Below, in pieces: positions 38,921 through 46,501 of a stretch of 64,000 nt of DNA (position 1 is its first letter; every line of letters begins with the position of its first letter). The DNA comes from Halorientalis regularis (GTDB lineage Archaea; Halobacteriota; Halobacteria; Halobacteriales; Haloarculaceae), in NCBI RefSeq assembly GCF_023698535.1, contig NZ_JALJCL010000015.1, forward strand, positions 1 to 64,000, in the 5' to 3' direction. The notes under the pieces were generated by a model. The model saw only the letters and a program-made list of their open reading frames with translations. It did no database searches and was not told the DNA's origin. The position numbers and the translations under genes are program-made.

Positions 38921-39760
38921 ATGGCGGTGTCGTGGAGCGTCGACCCGGCGAACTCGCGGCTCGTCCGGGGACTCCTCTATCTCGCCTACGGCAGTTTCGG
39001 CGGCGTCTTGGTGTTCGCAGGTGTGGCGGTACTGGTCGCGTTCGGGCCGGACCTGGACCGTCCGTTCCGTGACTGGCGGGACATGCTGCCGGTCGTGGTC
39101 GGGCTGTTGTTGCTCGCCCTCGTCCGGTACCGCTCGTTCGCGGTGCTCCGCACCGAGGACACCGCGTCCGACGACCTGCTTGCGGCCTTCGCCGAGCATC
39201 GACGACCGTCCCTGCTCGTCGTCGTGTCGGTCTGCTGTGGCGCGCTCTTCGTGCTCGCGCTCCGACTCGGCCACTGGGGCGGACTCGCGTACATCTTGTT
39301 CGGGTTCGGCTGTTTCGTGGGCGCCCAGGTGCCGAGCGCCGACGGCGAGATCGACCCCGAGGCCGGGACGCGTACCCACCGACAGCGGACGGCCCAGATC
39401 GATCACGTGACGGGCCTGCGACGGCTCGACTTCGGGCCGTACGCGCTGGTCTGGCTCTCGTATCAGCGGGGTCGGTCGACGAGTACGTCGCCGCGTCTGG
39501 TGGTGGCTCCTGCCAGCATCGTCGACCGACTCGACGAAGCAGTCGCCGCCACCGACACGGTGTCGCCCGGCGAGGTGAACACGACGACCAGGCGCGTCCT
39601 GATCGGCGGCGGCCTGTTCTGGTACCTGCTGGCCGGCGGGTTCGTCCTCGCGCTCCGGGCCGAAGGTGGCCAGGCCGCCCGGATCGCACCGGTCCTGGTG
39701 CTGGTCCTCGGATCGTTCGGGACGATGTTCCTGTGGGCCGCCTACGTCGAGACCGGGTGA
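38921..39760 (+). CDS. Hypothetical membrane protein
   Basis: 279 residues with hydrophobic segments about 17-42, 55-75, 98-122 near the N-terminal half and two near the C-terminus (about 225-245, 255-273), separated by a soluble loop containing THRQRTAQIDHVTGLRRLDFGPYALVWLSYQRGR. No known domain is recognised. Start at ATG 38921 is preceded by a short A/T-poor leader. Host composition. Confidence 0.6.
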   Translation: MAVSWSVDPANSRLVRGLLYLAYGSFGGVLVFAGVAVLVAFGPDLDRPFRDWRDMLPVVVGLLLLALVRYRSFAVLRTEDTASDDLLAAFAEHRRPSLLVVVSVCCGALFVLALRLGHWGGLAYILFGFGCFVGAQVPSADGEIDPEAGTRTHRQRTAQIDHVTGLRRLDFGPYALVWLSYQRGRSTSTSPRLVVAPASIVDRLDEAVAATDTVSPGEVNTTTRRVLIGGGLFWYLLAGGFVLALRAEGGQAARIAPVLVLVLGSFGTMFLWAAYVETG

Positions 39761-39804
39761 GGGCAGGGACAACACCTATTCCGTCCCCGTGCCCATCTCG
39801 GGAC

Positions 39805-40761
39805 ATGACACACAAGCGGCTCCGGGAGCCGGCCGAGACGGCCGTCCGGAAGTGCATGCGCCTCCAGTCGACCGAGTCCTGCCTGATCGTCACCGACCAC
39901 GAGCGCCAGCCAATCGGCGAAGCCCTCTACGAGGTGGCCAACGAGCGCACCGACGACGCGAGTATCGTCCGCTACCCGCCCGGTGACCAGCACGGCGAAG
40001 AGCCGCCCGCCGCCGTCGCCGCCGCCATGCAGGCGGCGGACGTGGTACTGGTCCCGACGAAAAAGAGCCTGACTCACACCAAGGCCCGCTCGGACGCCAC
40101 CGCGGCCGGGGCCCGCGTCGCCACGCTCCCCGGCATCACCGAGGAGGTGTTCGTCACTGGTCTCGACGCCGACTACGCCGACATCAAGCGACACTGCAAG
40201 GACCTGTACGCCCAGGTCTCCGGCGCGGAGACCGTCCGCGTCCAGACCAAACGCGGCACGGACATCGTGTTCCGCCCCGGCGACCGGGAGTGGCGACAGG
40301 ACACCGGCATCGTCCACGATCCCGACTCGATGTCGAACCTCCCGGCCGGCGAGGTGTTCGTGAGTCCGGAGACGGCCGACGGCACCTTCGTCGTCGACGG
40401 GACGATGATGCCCCACGGCCTGCTGGAAGACGGTCACGTCCTCGAATTCGAGGTCGAGGACGGTACCGTCACCGAGGTCAGCGACGACGGCGTGCGCGAG
40501 GAACTGGACGCCGCCGCCGAGGAGGTCGGCCAGGACGCCTACAACCTCGCGGAACTGGGCATCGGCACCAACGTCGGCGTCACCGAACTGATCGGCTCCG
40601 TCCTCCTGGACGAGAAGGCCGCCGGCACCGTCCACATCGCCATCGGCGACGACCACGCCATCGGCGGCGACGTGGAGGCCCCGATCCATCTGGACGGGAT
40701 CGTCCGGGATCCGAAGGTCTTCGTCGACGGGGAGCAGATCGACCTGCCGTCGGGCGTCTGA
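39805..40761 (+). CDS. Aminopeptidase of the M29-like family
   Basis: 318 residues from MTHKRLREPAETAVRKCMRLQSTESCLIV. The C-terminal metal-binding region NLAELGIGTNVGVTELIGSVLLDEKAAGTVHIAIGDDHAIGGDVEAPIHLDGIV carries the Glu/His/Asp ligands expected of M29 aminopeptidases; in the middle MSNLPAGEVFVSPE fits. It cleaves N-terminal residues from peptides in the cytosol. The family also includes 2,5-dihydroxypyridine dioxygenases, so peptidase activity is likely rather than certain. Confidence 0.82.
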   Translation: MTHKRLREPAETAVRKCMRLQSTESCLIVTDHERQPIGEALYEVANERTDDASIVRYPPGDQHGEEPPAAVAAAMQAADVVLVPTKKSLTHTKARSDATAAGARVATLPGITEEVFVTGLDADYADIKRHCKDLYAQVSGAETVRVQTKRGTDIVFRPGDREWRQDTGIVHDPDSMSNLPAGEVFVSPETADGTFVVDGTMMPHGLLEDGHVLEFEVEDGTVTEVSDDGVREELDAAAEEVGQDAYNLAELGIGTNVGVTELIGSVLLDEKAAGTVHIAIGDDHAIGGDVEAPIHLDGIVRDPKVFVDGEQIDLPSGV

Positions 40762-40777
40762 TCGACGAGATTCCCAG

Positions 40778-41068
40778 TCACAGCAGTGGCCCGGTGAGCG
40801 ACTGGCCGTTCAGCACCGTCGATAGCACTCCCATACCGAGTAGCGTGTACCCCATCGGCCGGAGGAACTCGCTCGATTCGTCACCGTTCAACTCGTCGAG
40901 TTCGCCGGCCAGCGACCGCAACGCCAGGAACCCCGTGGCGAGAAACAACAGTCCGTCGAGCCAGACCGATTCCAGGCCCCCGCTCGTCCGGAGTGACTCG
41001 AGGACCCCCACCCCGTAGCCGAGGGCCATGAGCCCGAACCCGGCACCGTAGACGTACCGCAGTTCCAT
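40778..41068 (-). CDS. Small membrane protein, haloarchaeal
   Basis: 96 residues from MELRYVYGAGFGLMALGYGVGVLESLR. Hydrophobic segments at about 8-24 and 38-54 and a third near 75-90; a charged loop GELDELNGDESSEFLRP lies between. The N-terminal start is short because the longer frame upstream overlaps the zinc-finger gene on the other strand. Family and function are unknown. Confidence 0.55.
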   Translation of the reverse strand: MELRYVYGAGFGLMALGYGVGVLESLRTSGGLESVWLDGLLFLATGFLALRSLAGELDELNGDESSEFLRPMGYTLLGMGVLSTVLNGQSLTGPLL

Positions 41069-41210
41069 ACCACGGCTACAGGGGATCGTACCGAATGGGT
41101 CGGGGCTGGGGCAACACTGTCCGGCGATGTCGTCCGGGAGACCGAGCGAACGGCCGGCACACGCCCCGCCGGTCAGCGGCCTTTTACGTGCGCGTCGAGT
41201 ACCACGGCGT

Positions 41211-41864
41211 ATGAGTACGGAAGCCGGGGACAGGGTTGGAATCGCCTGTCCGGCCTGTTCGCCGCAGTTCGAGACGGTCCACGAGGTCCTGTCGACGGGC
41301 GGCGGCGACGCGACGCTACGGTGTACCGAGTGTGAACACGTCCACAAGGAGAGCCTGCCCGAAGAGCGCACCGCGACGCTGGACGTGGTCATCTCCCAGG
41401 ACGGGGAGTCGTTCTCCGCACAGATCGAGGCGCCCGCCGACGCCGACCTCGCGACCGGCGAGGAGTTCGTCGCCGAGACCGACGCCGCGGTGATGACCGT
41501 CCGGATCACGAGCCTGGAACTCGACGACGGGCGCGTCGAGTCCGCTCCCGTGACCGACGTGGACACCGTCTGGACGCGTGCCGTGGGCAACGTCAGCGTC
41601 AACGTGACCAAACACCCCAAGGACGGCAGGCGGGAGAACACCGAGTCCACCAAAGTGCAGGTGCCCGGCGACCACGACTTCGTCGTCGGCGAGACCGAGG
41701 AACTCGGGGACCTGGAGTTCACCGTCGAAGGCATCCACGTCCGGGACGACGCCGAGGGGTACGAGTTCGACAAACTCGACTACGAGGGCGACACCGTCGC
41801 CGCCAAGGACGTGAAACGGCTCTACGTCCGCGACGAGACGTCGACCGCCTGGTCGGCCTGGTAA
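41211..41864 (+). CDS. HVO_0476-type zinc-finger protein
   Basis: 217 residues from ATG 41211. N-terminal zinc ribbon IACPACSPQFETVHEVL...LRCTECEHVH with two CxxC pairs. The remainder (about 55-215) is beta-rich, with EEFVAETDAAVMTVRITSLEL and VVGETEELGDLEFTVEGIHVR, probably a two-lobed barrel. This is a conserved archaeal family of unknown function. It is followed within 1 bp by the isoaspartyl methyltransferase gene, so the two are cotranscribed. Confidence 0.82.
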   Translation: MSTEAGDRVGIACPACSPQFETVHEVLSTGGGDATLRCTECEHVHKESLPEERTATLDVVISQDGESFSAQIEAPADADLATGEEFVAETDAAVMTVRITSLELDDGRVESAPVTDVDTVWTRAVGNVSVNVTKHPKDGRRENTESTKVQVPGDHDFVVGETEELGDLEFTVEGIHVRDDAEGYEFDKLDYEGDTVAAKDVKRLYVRDETSTAWSAW

Positions 41865-41865
41865 C

Positions 41866-42492
41866 ATGGACTGGGCGGCCCGACGCGAGGCGATGGTCGA
41901 CGCGCTCGAAGCCGAGGGGCGCGTGGACGACCCGGCCACGCTCGCCGCCCTCCGTGCCGTCCCGCGCCACGAGTTCGTCACCGAGCGCAAGCGCGATTCG
42001 GCGTACGCGGACACGCCGCTCCCTATCGGCGACGGCCAGACCATCAGCGCACCCCACATGGTCGCGATCATGACCGACCTGTTGGATCTGTCGCCAGGCG
42101 ACCGCGTCCTCGAAATCGGCACCGGATGTGGCTACCACGCCGCCGTCACCGCCGAGATCGTCGGCCCCGAGGGCGTTTTCTCCGTCGAGTACCACGACTC
42201 GCTGGCCGAGCAGGCCCGCGAGCGCCTCGACCGACTCGGCTACGGCGGCGTCTCGGTGCGGGCCGGCGACGGGAAGCAGGGCTGGCCCGACCACGCGCCC
42301 TACGACCGGGCCTATCTCACCTGTGCCGCGCCCGACTTTCCCGAAGCCGTCGTCGGGCAGGTCCGGCCGGGTGGCGTCCTGCTCTCGCCGCTTGGAACGG
42401 CCCGCCAGACACTCGTCCGCGCCCGCAAGCGCGAGGACGGCTCTCTGGACCGCGAGGACCACGGCGGCGTGCGGTTCGTCGAGATGCAGTAG
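41866..42492 (+). CDS. pcm: Protein-L-isoaspartate O-methyltransferase 1
   Basis: 208 residues. PCMT signature GQTISAPHMVAIMTDLL, SAM motif I VLEIGTGCGYHAAVTAEIVG, and the post-motif VPRHEFVTERKRDSAYADTPLPIG. It repairs isoaspartyl damage in proteins by carboxyl methylation. It starts 1 bp after the zinc-finger gene and is followed 76 bp later by a second, divergent family member. Confidence 0.92.
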   Translation: MDWAARREAMVDALEAEGRVDDPATLAALRAVPRHEFVTERKRDSAYADTPLPIGDGQTISAPHMVAIMTDLLDLSPGDRVLEIGTGCGYHAAVTAEIVGPEGVFSVEYHDSLAEQARERLDRLGYGGVSVRAGDGKQGWPDHAPYDRAYLTCAAPDFPEAVVGQVRPGGVLLSPLGTARQTLVRARKREDGSLDREDHGGVRFVEMQ

Positions 42493-42568
42493 TGGATTGT
42501 CCGCCGCTTGACGTACCGCCCCGTCGACAGCCGGGCCATTCAATAGCCTCCACGCGAACCTTGCGACA

Positions 42569-43333
42569 ATGGATCCCGCGGTACTGCGCGACGACATGGT
42601 CGACAGCCTCGAACACGAGAGCAAGGGCTGTGTCCACAGCGACGCCGTCAGCGTCGCCATGCGGGCGGTGCCTCGCCACGAGTTCGTCGCCGACGAACGC
42701 GGTGCCTACGCCGACCGCCCCTTCGAGCGGTTCGGCACCCGCGTACTCGCACCGAGCACTGCCGCGCGCCTGCTCGAAGCGCTCGCGCCCGACCCCGACG
42801 ACTCCGTCCTCGTGGTCGGCGCGGGCGTGGGCTACACGGCCGCCGTGATCGCCGAGATCGTCGGCGACCGAAACGTGCAGGCCATCGACATCACCCGCCG
42901 GGTTGTCTACGACGCCCGCGAGAACCTCGCTAGCGCGGGCTACGGCGGCGTCCTCGTGGACTGCCGGGACGGCGCGGACGGCCTCCCCGAGTACGCTCCC
43001 TACGACCGCATCCTGCTGGAGGCCGCCGCGGTCTCGCCGCCGCGGGCGCTGGTCGACCAGCTGGCCGAGGACGGCCGGCTAGTCATGCCGCTTGGCACTC
43101 ACCAGCAGAGCCTCGCCGTCGTCGAGGGCGGCGAGGTTACGGACCGCCTCGGTGGCGTCGCCTTCAGTCCCATGCTCGTCGAGGGCGAGCAGGCCGACAC
43201 GCCCGAGCGCAACCGGACCCGTCGGGAGGACCGGGAGTACGCACGCCGGGACGCTCGTCGTCGCCGCGGCTGGGAGCAGTCCTGGATCGACTGGGACGAG
43301 GGCGCGGACGCCGGCCGCTCCTACGAGGACTGA
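42569..43333 (+). CDS. PCMT-family methyltransferase 2 (paralogue)
   Basis: 254 residues. The PCMT fold is retained: RAVPRHEFVADERGAYADRPFERFGTRVLAPSTAARLLEAL and motif I VLVVGAGVGYTAAVIAEIVG, but GQTISAP of true PCMTs is replaced by GTRVLAPST, so substrate choice probably differs. A basic tail RREDREYARRDARRRRGWEQSWIDWDEG (about 215-245) is unique to this copy and could bind nucleic acid or protein. Tandem position suggests duplication and divergence. Its end overlaps the stop of the opposing gene by 13 nt. Confidence 0.8.
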   Translation: MDPAVLRDDMVDSLEHESKGCVHSDAVSVAMRAVPRHEFVADERGAYADRPFERFGTRVLAPSTAARLLEALAPDPDDSVLVVGAGVGYTAAVIAEIVGDRNVQAIDITRRVVYDARENLASAGYGGVLVDCRDGADGLPEYAPYDRILLEAAAVSPPRALVDQLAEDGRLVMPLGTHQQSLAVVEGGEVTDRLGGVAFSPMLVEGEQADTPERNRTRREDREYARRDARRRRGWEQSWIDWDEGADAGRSYED

Positions 43334-43779
43334 CCGCCCCCCGAGACGACCAGTACCTTCGTGTTCTCCCGGTCGTCCGTGTACCCGCCGCCGGCTGGCG
43401 GTTTCACGTCGAGCGTGACCGTCCCCTCGTCCTGATTCGGCCCGAGACTCGGCGAGAGCGACAGCGTCGCCGTCCCGTTCGGGCCGGTCTTCGCCGGCTG
43501 GATCTCCGACAGCGTCGCGGTGCCGTCCTTCGCGACGACGGTGGCGTTCGATACCGACTCGCCCTCCGGCGTGACCACCGTGACCGTGACCTCGCTGTCG
43601 CCCTCGGGAATCACCTCCGGTTGGGGTTTCACGTCGAGTTCGGTGACGCCCAGCGCGGTGAGACCCCCGATCGTGTTCATCATGACGCTGAGACTCGCGA
43701 TGCCCACTACGAGGGCGATGACGAGTCGCACCGGCAGCCCCTCGATCGCCCGTTCGTCGCTCGTGAAACGCTCGAACAT
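43321..43779 (-). CDS. Membrane-anchored haloarchaeal protein with Ig-like domain (DUF7382-like)
   Basis: 152 residues. N-terminal DERAIEGLPVRLVIALVVGIASLSVMMNTI (about 8-37) resembles an archaellin/pilin-like type III signal helix. The extracellular part is an Ig or carboxypeptidase-regulatory-like fold: EGDSEVTVTVVTPEGESVSNATVVAKDG and TLSLSPSLG. Probably a surface or pilus-associated protein. Its stop overlaps the stop of the PCMT paralogue. Confidence 0.7.
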   Translation of the reverse strand: MFERFTSDERAIEGLPVRLVIALVVGIASLSVMMNTIGGLTALGVTELDVKPQPEVIPEGDSEVTVTVVTPEGESVSNATVVAKDGTATLSEIQPAKTGPNGTATLSLSPSLGPNQDEGTVTLDVKPPAGGGYTDDRENTKVLVVSGGGQSS

Positions 43780-43854
43780 GGACCGGACTGGTCGCGGTCT
43801 CGTACTTGAACCCTCGGGCGACTGGGGTCCCGCCGTGGCCGGATCGCAGGCGAC

Positions 43855-44040
43855 TCAGTTCACGTTCGGTGCCCGGAGCGCGAGCGCGAGGCCGCCCAGC
43901 GCGAGAACGGCGGCGAAGGCGAACGCGGTCGCGTACTGCTCGGTCGCGCCGATGAGCGCGCCGGTGATCAGCGGGGCCGAGAACGCGCCCGCGATGCCCG
44001 CCGTACCGAGGAAGGAGAGGGCTGTCCCCGAGAGGTCCGC
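43855..44040 (-). pseudogene. MFS transporter remnant, C-terminal end only
   Basis: A frame ending at TGA 43855-43857 encodes about 60 residues: ADLSGTALSFLGTAGIAGAFSAPLITGALIG and AFAFAAVLALGGLALALRAP, clearly the last two helices of a major facilitator transporter. No start and no front part exist; upstream the frame meets a stop at 44053-44055. The 5' end stops at the same place where the next remnant begins, indicating a single deletion. Confidence 0.8.
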
Positions 44041-44512
44041 CGTCGACGCCGTCTACCGGCAAACGGTGTCGTCACTTGGCGACGGCGTCTGTCCCCGCTG
44101 TCGCGGTCGCGTGACGGTCGACGCGACGACCGACGGCTGGTCGCGGGACCAGGGGCCCCGATCGCTGACCTATGGGTTCGAGTACGCGTGTCGCGACTGC
44201 GGCGGCAGGTGGACGACCACGGTGGGCGAGACGGTCCTCGACCACCCCGCCGTCGCGGCCTTCTACCACGACCACGGCGTCGACCTCCGCGACTCCCACG
44301 TCTGGGAGCTAGAGTTCGCGGCGACCGATCACGACACCCGCGTTCGCTCGCGCGACCCGCTCCGGCTCGAGCTCCGACCCCGGTGCGGTAACGACGAACT
44401 CGTCCTGGTCGTCGCCGACGACGGGTCGGTCGTCCGGAACTCCCGCCACACCAAGTTCACGGCCCGGGATACCTGGTTCGACCGGCCGGCCGCCGACGCC
44501 GGGAGAAACTGA
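44036..44512 (+). pseudogene. Transcriptional regulator remnant, C-terminal metal-binding part only
   Basis: An open frame to TGA 44510-44512 with about 155 residues: AVDAVYRQTVSSLGDGVCPRCRGRVTV, YACRDCGGRWTTTVGE, AAFYHDHGVDL, HTKFTARDTWF. The C-x2-C pair set and the layout match the C-terminal half of haloarchaeal ArsR-like regulators of the DUF7351 type, but the N-terminal winged helix and start codon are missing. It faces away from the MFS remnant with the junction at about 44036-44055. Confidence 0.75.
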
Positions 44513-44553
44513 GTTCTCCCGGGACTTACCGTCCTCCGCGGCCAAGGATACCT

Positions 44554-45702
44554 ATGCGATTTCAGCTGACCGAGTCTCAGCGCGCGCTCCGCGACGAAGT
44601 CCGGGAGTTCGCGGCGACCGAGATCGACCCCGTTGCCGCCGACCTCGACCGGGACGCGGCCTATCCCGAGCAAATCCTCGCCGAACTCGGCGAGCGTGGT
44701 ATCACCGGCCTGACCCTGCCTGAGAAGTACGGCGGTCGCGGCGAGGGCCTCGTCGAACTCGCCGTCGTAATCGAGGAACTGGCGGCCGGACAGATGGCCT
44801 TGGCGAGCGCCGTCGGGCTCAACCTCGGCGTCGCCACCGTGATCGAACGCTTCGGGAGCGATCGCCAGCGCGAGCGCTGGGTGCCGGAGATGGCGGCGTT
44901 CGAGACCGTCGGCGCGCTCGGCCTCAGCGAGGCCGACGCCGGCAGCGACAAACTGGCGATGGAGACCACCGCCGAACGCGAGGGCGACGGATGGGTCCTG
45001 GACGGCCACAAGCAGTGGGTGACGAACTTCCCGAACGCCGACGTGGTGCTCACCTACGCGAAGACGGGGCCCGATGCGGACGCACCCCACAACGTCAGTG
45101 CCTTCCTCGTCCCGGCCGAGGCGTTCGAGGTCGACCGGTACTGGGAGAAACTGGGTGCCAACAGCGTGAAGTCGCCGCGAGTGACGCTCTCGGACGTTCG
45201 CGTGCCCGACGACGCGATGGTCGGCGAGCAGGGGGAGGCCTACGTCCAGCGCGGGACCGTCAACACCGGCGTGAACGTCCCGGCGCGAGCGGTCGGGATC
45301 GCCCGCGCCGCGCTCGAGGACACCGTCGCCTACACCACCGAACGCGAGCAGTTCGACCACCCGATCGGCGACTTTCAGGGCGTGCGCTGGCGACTCGGCG
45401 AGATGGCCGAGCGGGTCGACACGAGTCGCCTGCTCACGCTCCGGGCGGCCGACCGCGCCGACCGCGGGCTCACGGTCGACCGCGCGTTCCCGATGGCGAA
45501 GATCCACGCCACCGAGGCCGCGGTGGAGAACGCCAACGAGGCGATGCAACTCCACGGCGGCGTCGGCTACACGCGCGAACACGACGCCGAGCGGTACCTC
45601 CGTGACGCCCGCCTGCTGACCCTCGCCGGCGGGCCCAACGAGGGGCACCGGGACTCGCTGGCCGACGCCGTCGTCGCCGGGGAAACCGAAACCACCGAGT
45701 AG
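44554..45702 (+). CDS. Acyl-CoA dehydrogenase
   Basis: 382 residues, standard length. Domain order: helical N-terminal (LTESQRALRDEVREFAATEI), central beta domain (LGLSEADAGSDKLAMETTAERE, GHKQWVTNFPNADVVLTYAKT), C-terminal helical domain (YTTEREQFDHPIGDFQ, MQLHGGVGYTREHDAERYLRDAR). The FAD site is intact; catalytic Glu is expected in LAGGPNEGHRDSLAD. It starts fatty-acid or branched-chain acyl-CoA beta-oxidation. Starts 41 bp after the regulator remnant, so it may have been its former neighbour. Confidence 0.94.
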   Translation: MRFQLTESQRALRDEVREFAATEIDPVAADLDRDAAYPEQILAELGERGITGLTLPEKYGGRGEGLVELAVVIEELAAGQMALASAVGLNLGVATVIERFGSDRQRERWVPEMAAFETVGALGLSEADAGSDKLAMETTAEREGDGWVLDGHKQWVTNFPNADVVLTYAKTGPDADAPHNVSAFLVPAEAFEVDRYWEKLGANSVKSPRVTLSDVRVPDDAMVGEQGEAYVQRGTVNTGVNVPARAVGIARAALEDTVAYTTEREQFDHPIGDFQGVRWRLGEMAERVDTSRLLTLRAADRADRGLTVDRAFPMAKIHATEAAVENANEAMQLHGGVGYTREHDAERYLRDARLLTLAGGPNEGHRDSLADAVVAGETETTE

Positions 45703-45725
45703 CCGCTGGGACTCGCTCCGGACGA

Positions 45726-46142
45726 ATGAGCGACGGGACGGCCGCGGACGCCGACGGGTCGACACACGCGCTGGCACGCGTCGAACCGCTCGCCCTGATC
45801 GCCGTCGGCGGGTTCGTCGGCGCGGTCGCCCGCCACGCCGTCGCGCTCGCGCTCCCGGCGACCCCGCTGCCGTGGGGGACGCTCGCCGCCAACGTCGCCG
45901 GGAGTTTCGCGCTGGGCGTCCTGCTGTACGAGGCCCACCTCGCGGACGCCCTGAGCCCCGAGACGCGGCTGGTACTGGGAACCGGCTTCCTCTCCTCGTT
46001 CACCACCTACAGCACCTTCGCCGTCGAGAGTGCGGGGCTAGACCCCCGACTGCTGGTCGCCAACGTCGCCGCCAATTACGCGCTCGCCTTTCTGGCCGTC
46101 CTCCTCGGGCGCTTCGTCGCCCGGGTGATCTCCCGATGGTGA
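45726..46142 (+). CDS. crcB: Fluoride ion channel subunit (CrcB family) 1
   Basis: 138 residues with four transmembrane helices. Family motifs: GGFVGAVARHAVAL, NVAGSFALGVLLYE, and the pore motif GTGFLSSFTTYSTFAVE. Fluc/CrcB channels export fluoride as dual-topology dimers; haloarchaea often encode two subunits. Its stop TGA (46140-46142) overlaps the ATG of the second copy (46136), implying translational coupling and heterodimer assembly. No fluoride riboswitch is visible upstream. Confidence 0.93.
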   Translation: MSDGTAADADGSTHALARVEPLALIAVGGFVGAVARHAVALALPATPLPWGTLAANVAGSFALGVLLYEAHLADALSPETRLVLGTGFLSSFTTYSTFAVESAGLDPRLLVANVAANYALAFLAVLLGRFVARVISRW

Positions 46143-46486
46143 GTCCGACACTGCTCGTCGGTGTCGGGGGCGTCCTCGGGGCGCTGGCCCGGCACTTGCT
46201 TGGCGAGCGCATCGACACCCGGACGGCCGACACGCTCGCGGTGAACGTCTGCGGGAGTTTCCTGCTGGGCCTGCTGGTCGCCGTGCCGGTCGCTGACTCC
46301 GTCCTCCTGCTGTTCGGGACGGGCTTCTGTGGTGCCTTCACGACTTTCTCGACGTTCGCGTTCGAGACGGTACGGCTGTACGAGACCGGCGAGCGACGGC
46401 GGGCCGTGGCGACAGCAGTGCTGAATCTCGCCGGTGCGCTGGGTGCGGTGGCGCTGGGGGCCGTCCTCGCGGGCGCGGCGGGCTGA
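46136..46486 (+). CDS. crcB: Fluoride ion channel subunit (CrcB family) 2
   Basis: 116 residues, four transmembrane helices. Motifs GGVLGALARHLLGERI, NVCGSFLLGLLVAVP, GTGFCGAFTTFSTFAFE. It is shorter than the partner at both ends. Overlapping start with the first crcB points to a heteromeric channel with opposed membrane topology. Confidence 0.93.
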   Translation: MVSPTLLVGVGGVLGALARHLLGERIDTRTADTLAVNVCGSFLLGLLVAVPVADSVLLLFGTGFCGAFTTFSTFAFETVRLYETGERRRAVATAVLNLAGALGAVALGAVLAGAAG

Positions 46487-46501
46487 GTACTGGGGACGCG
46501 G

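Noticed and set aside
45703-45725. Fluoride riboswitch before crcB
   Set aside because: Only 23 bp separate acyl-CoA dehydrogenase and crcB, too short for the known pseudoknot; no motif seen.
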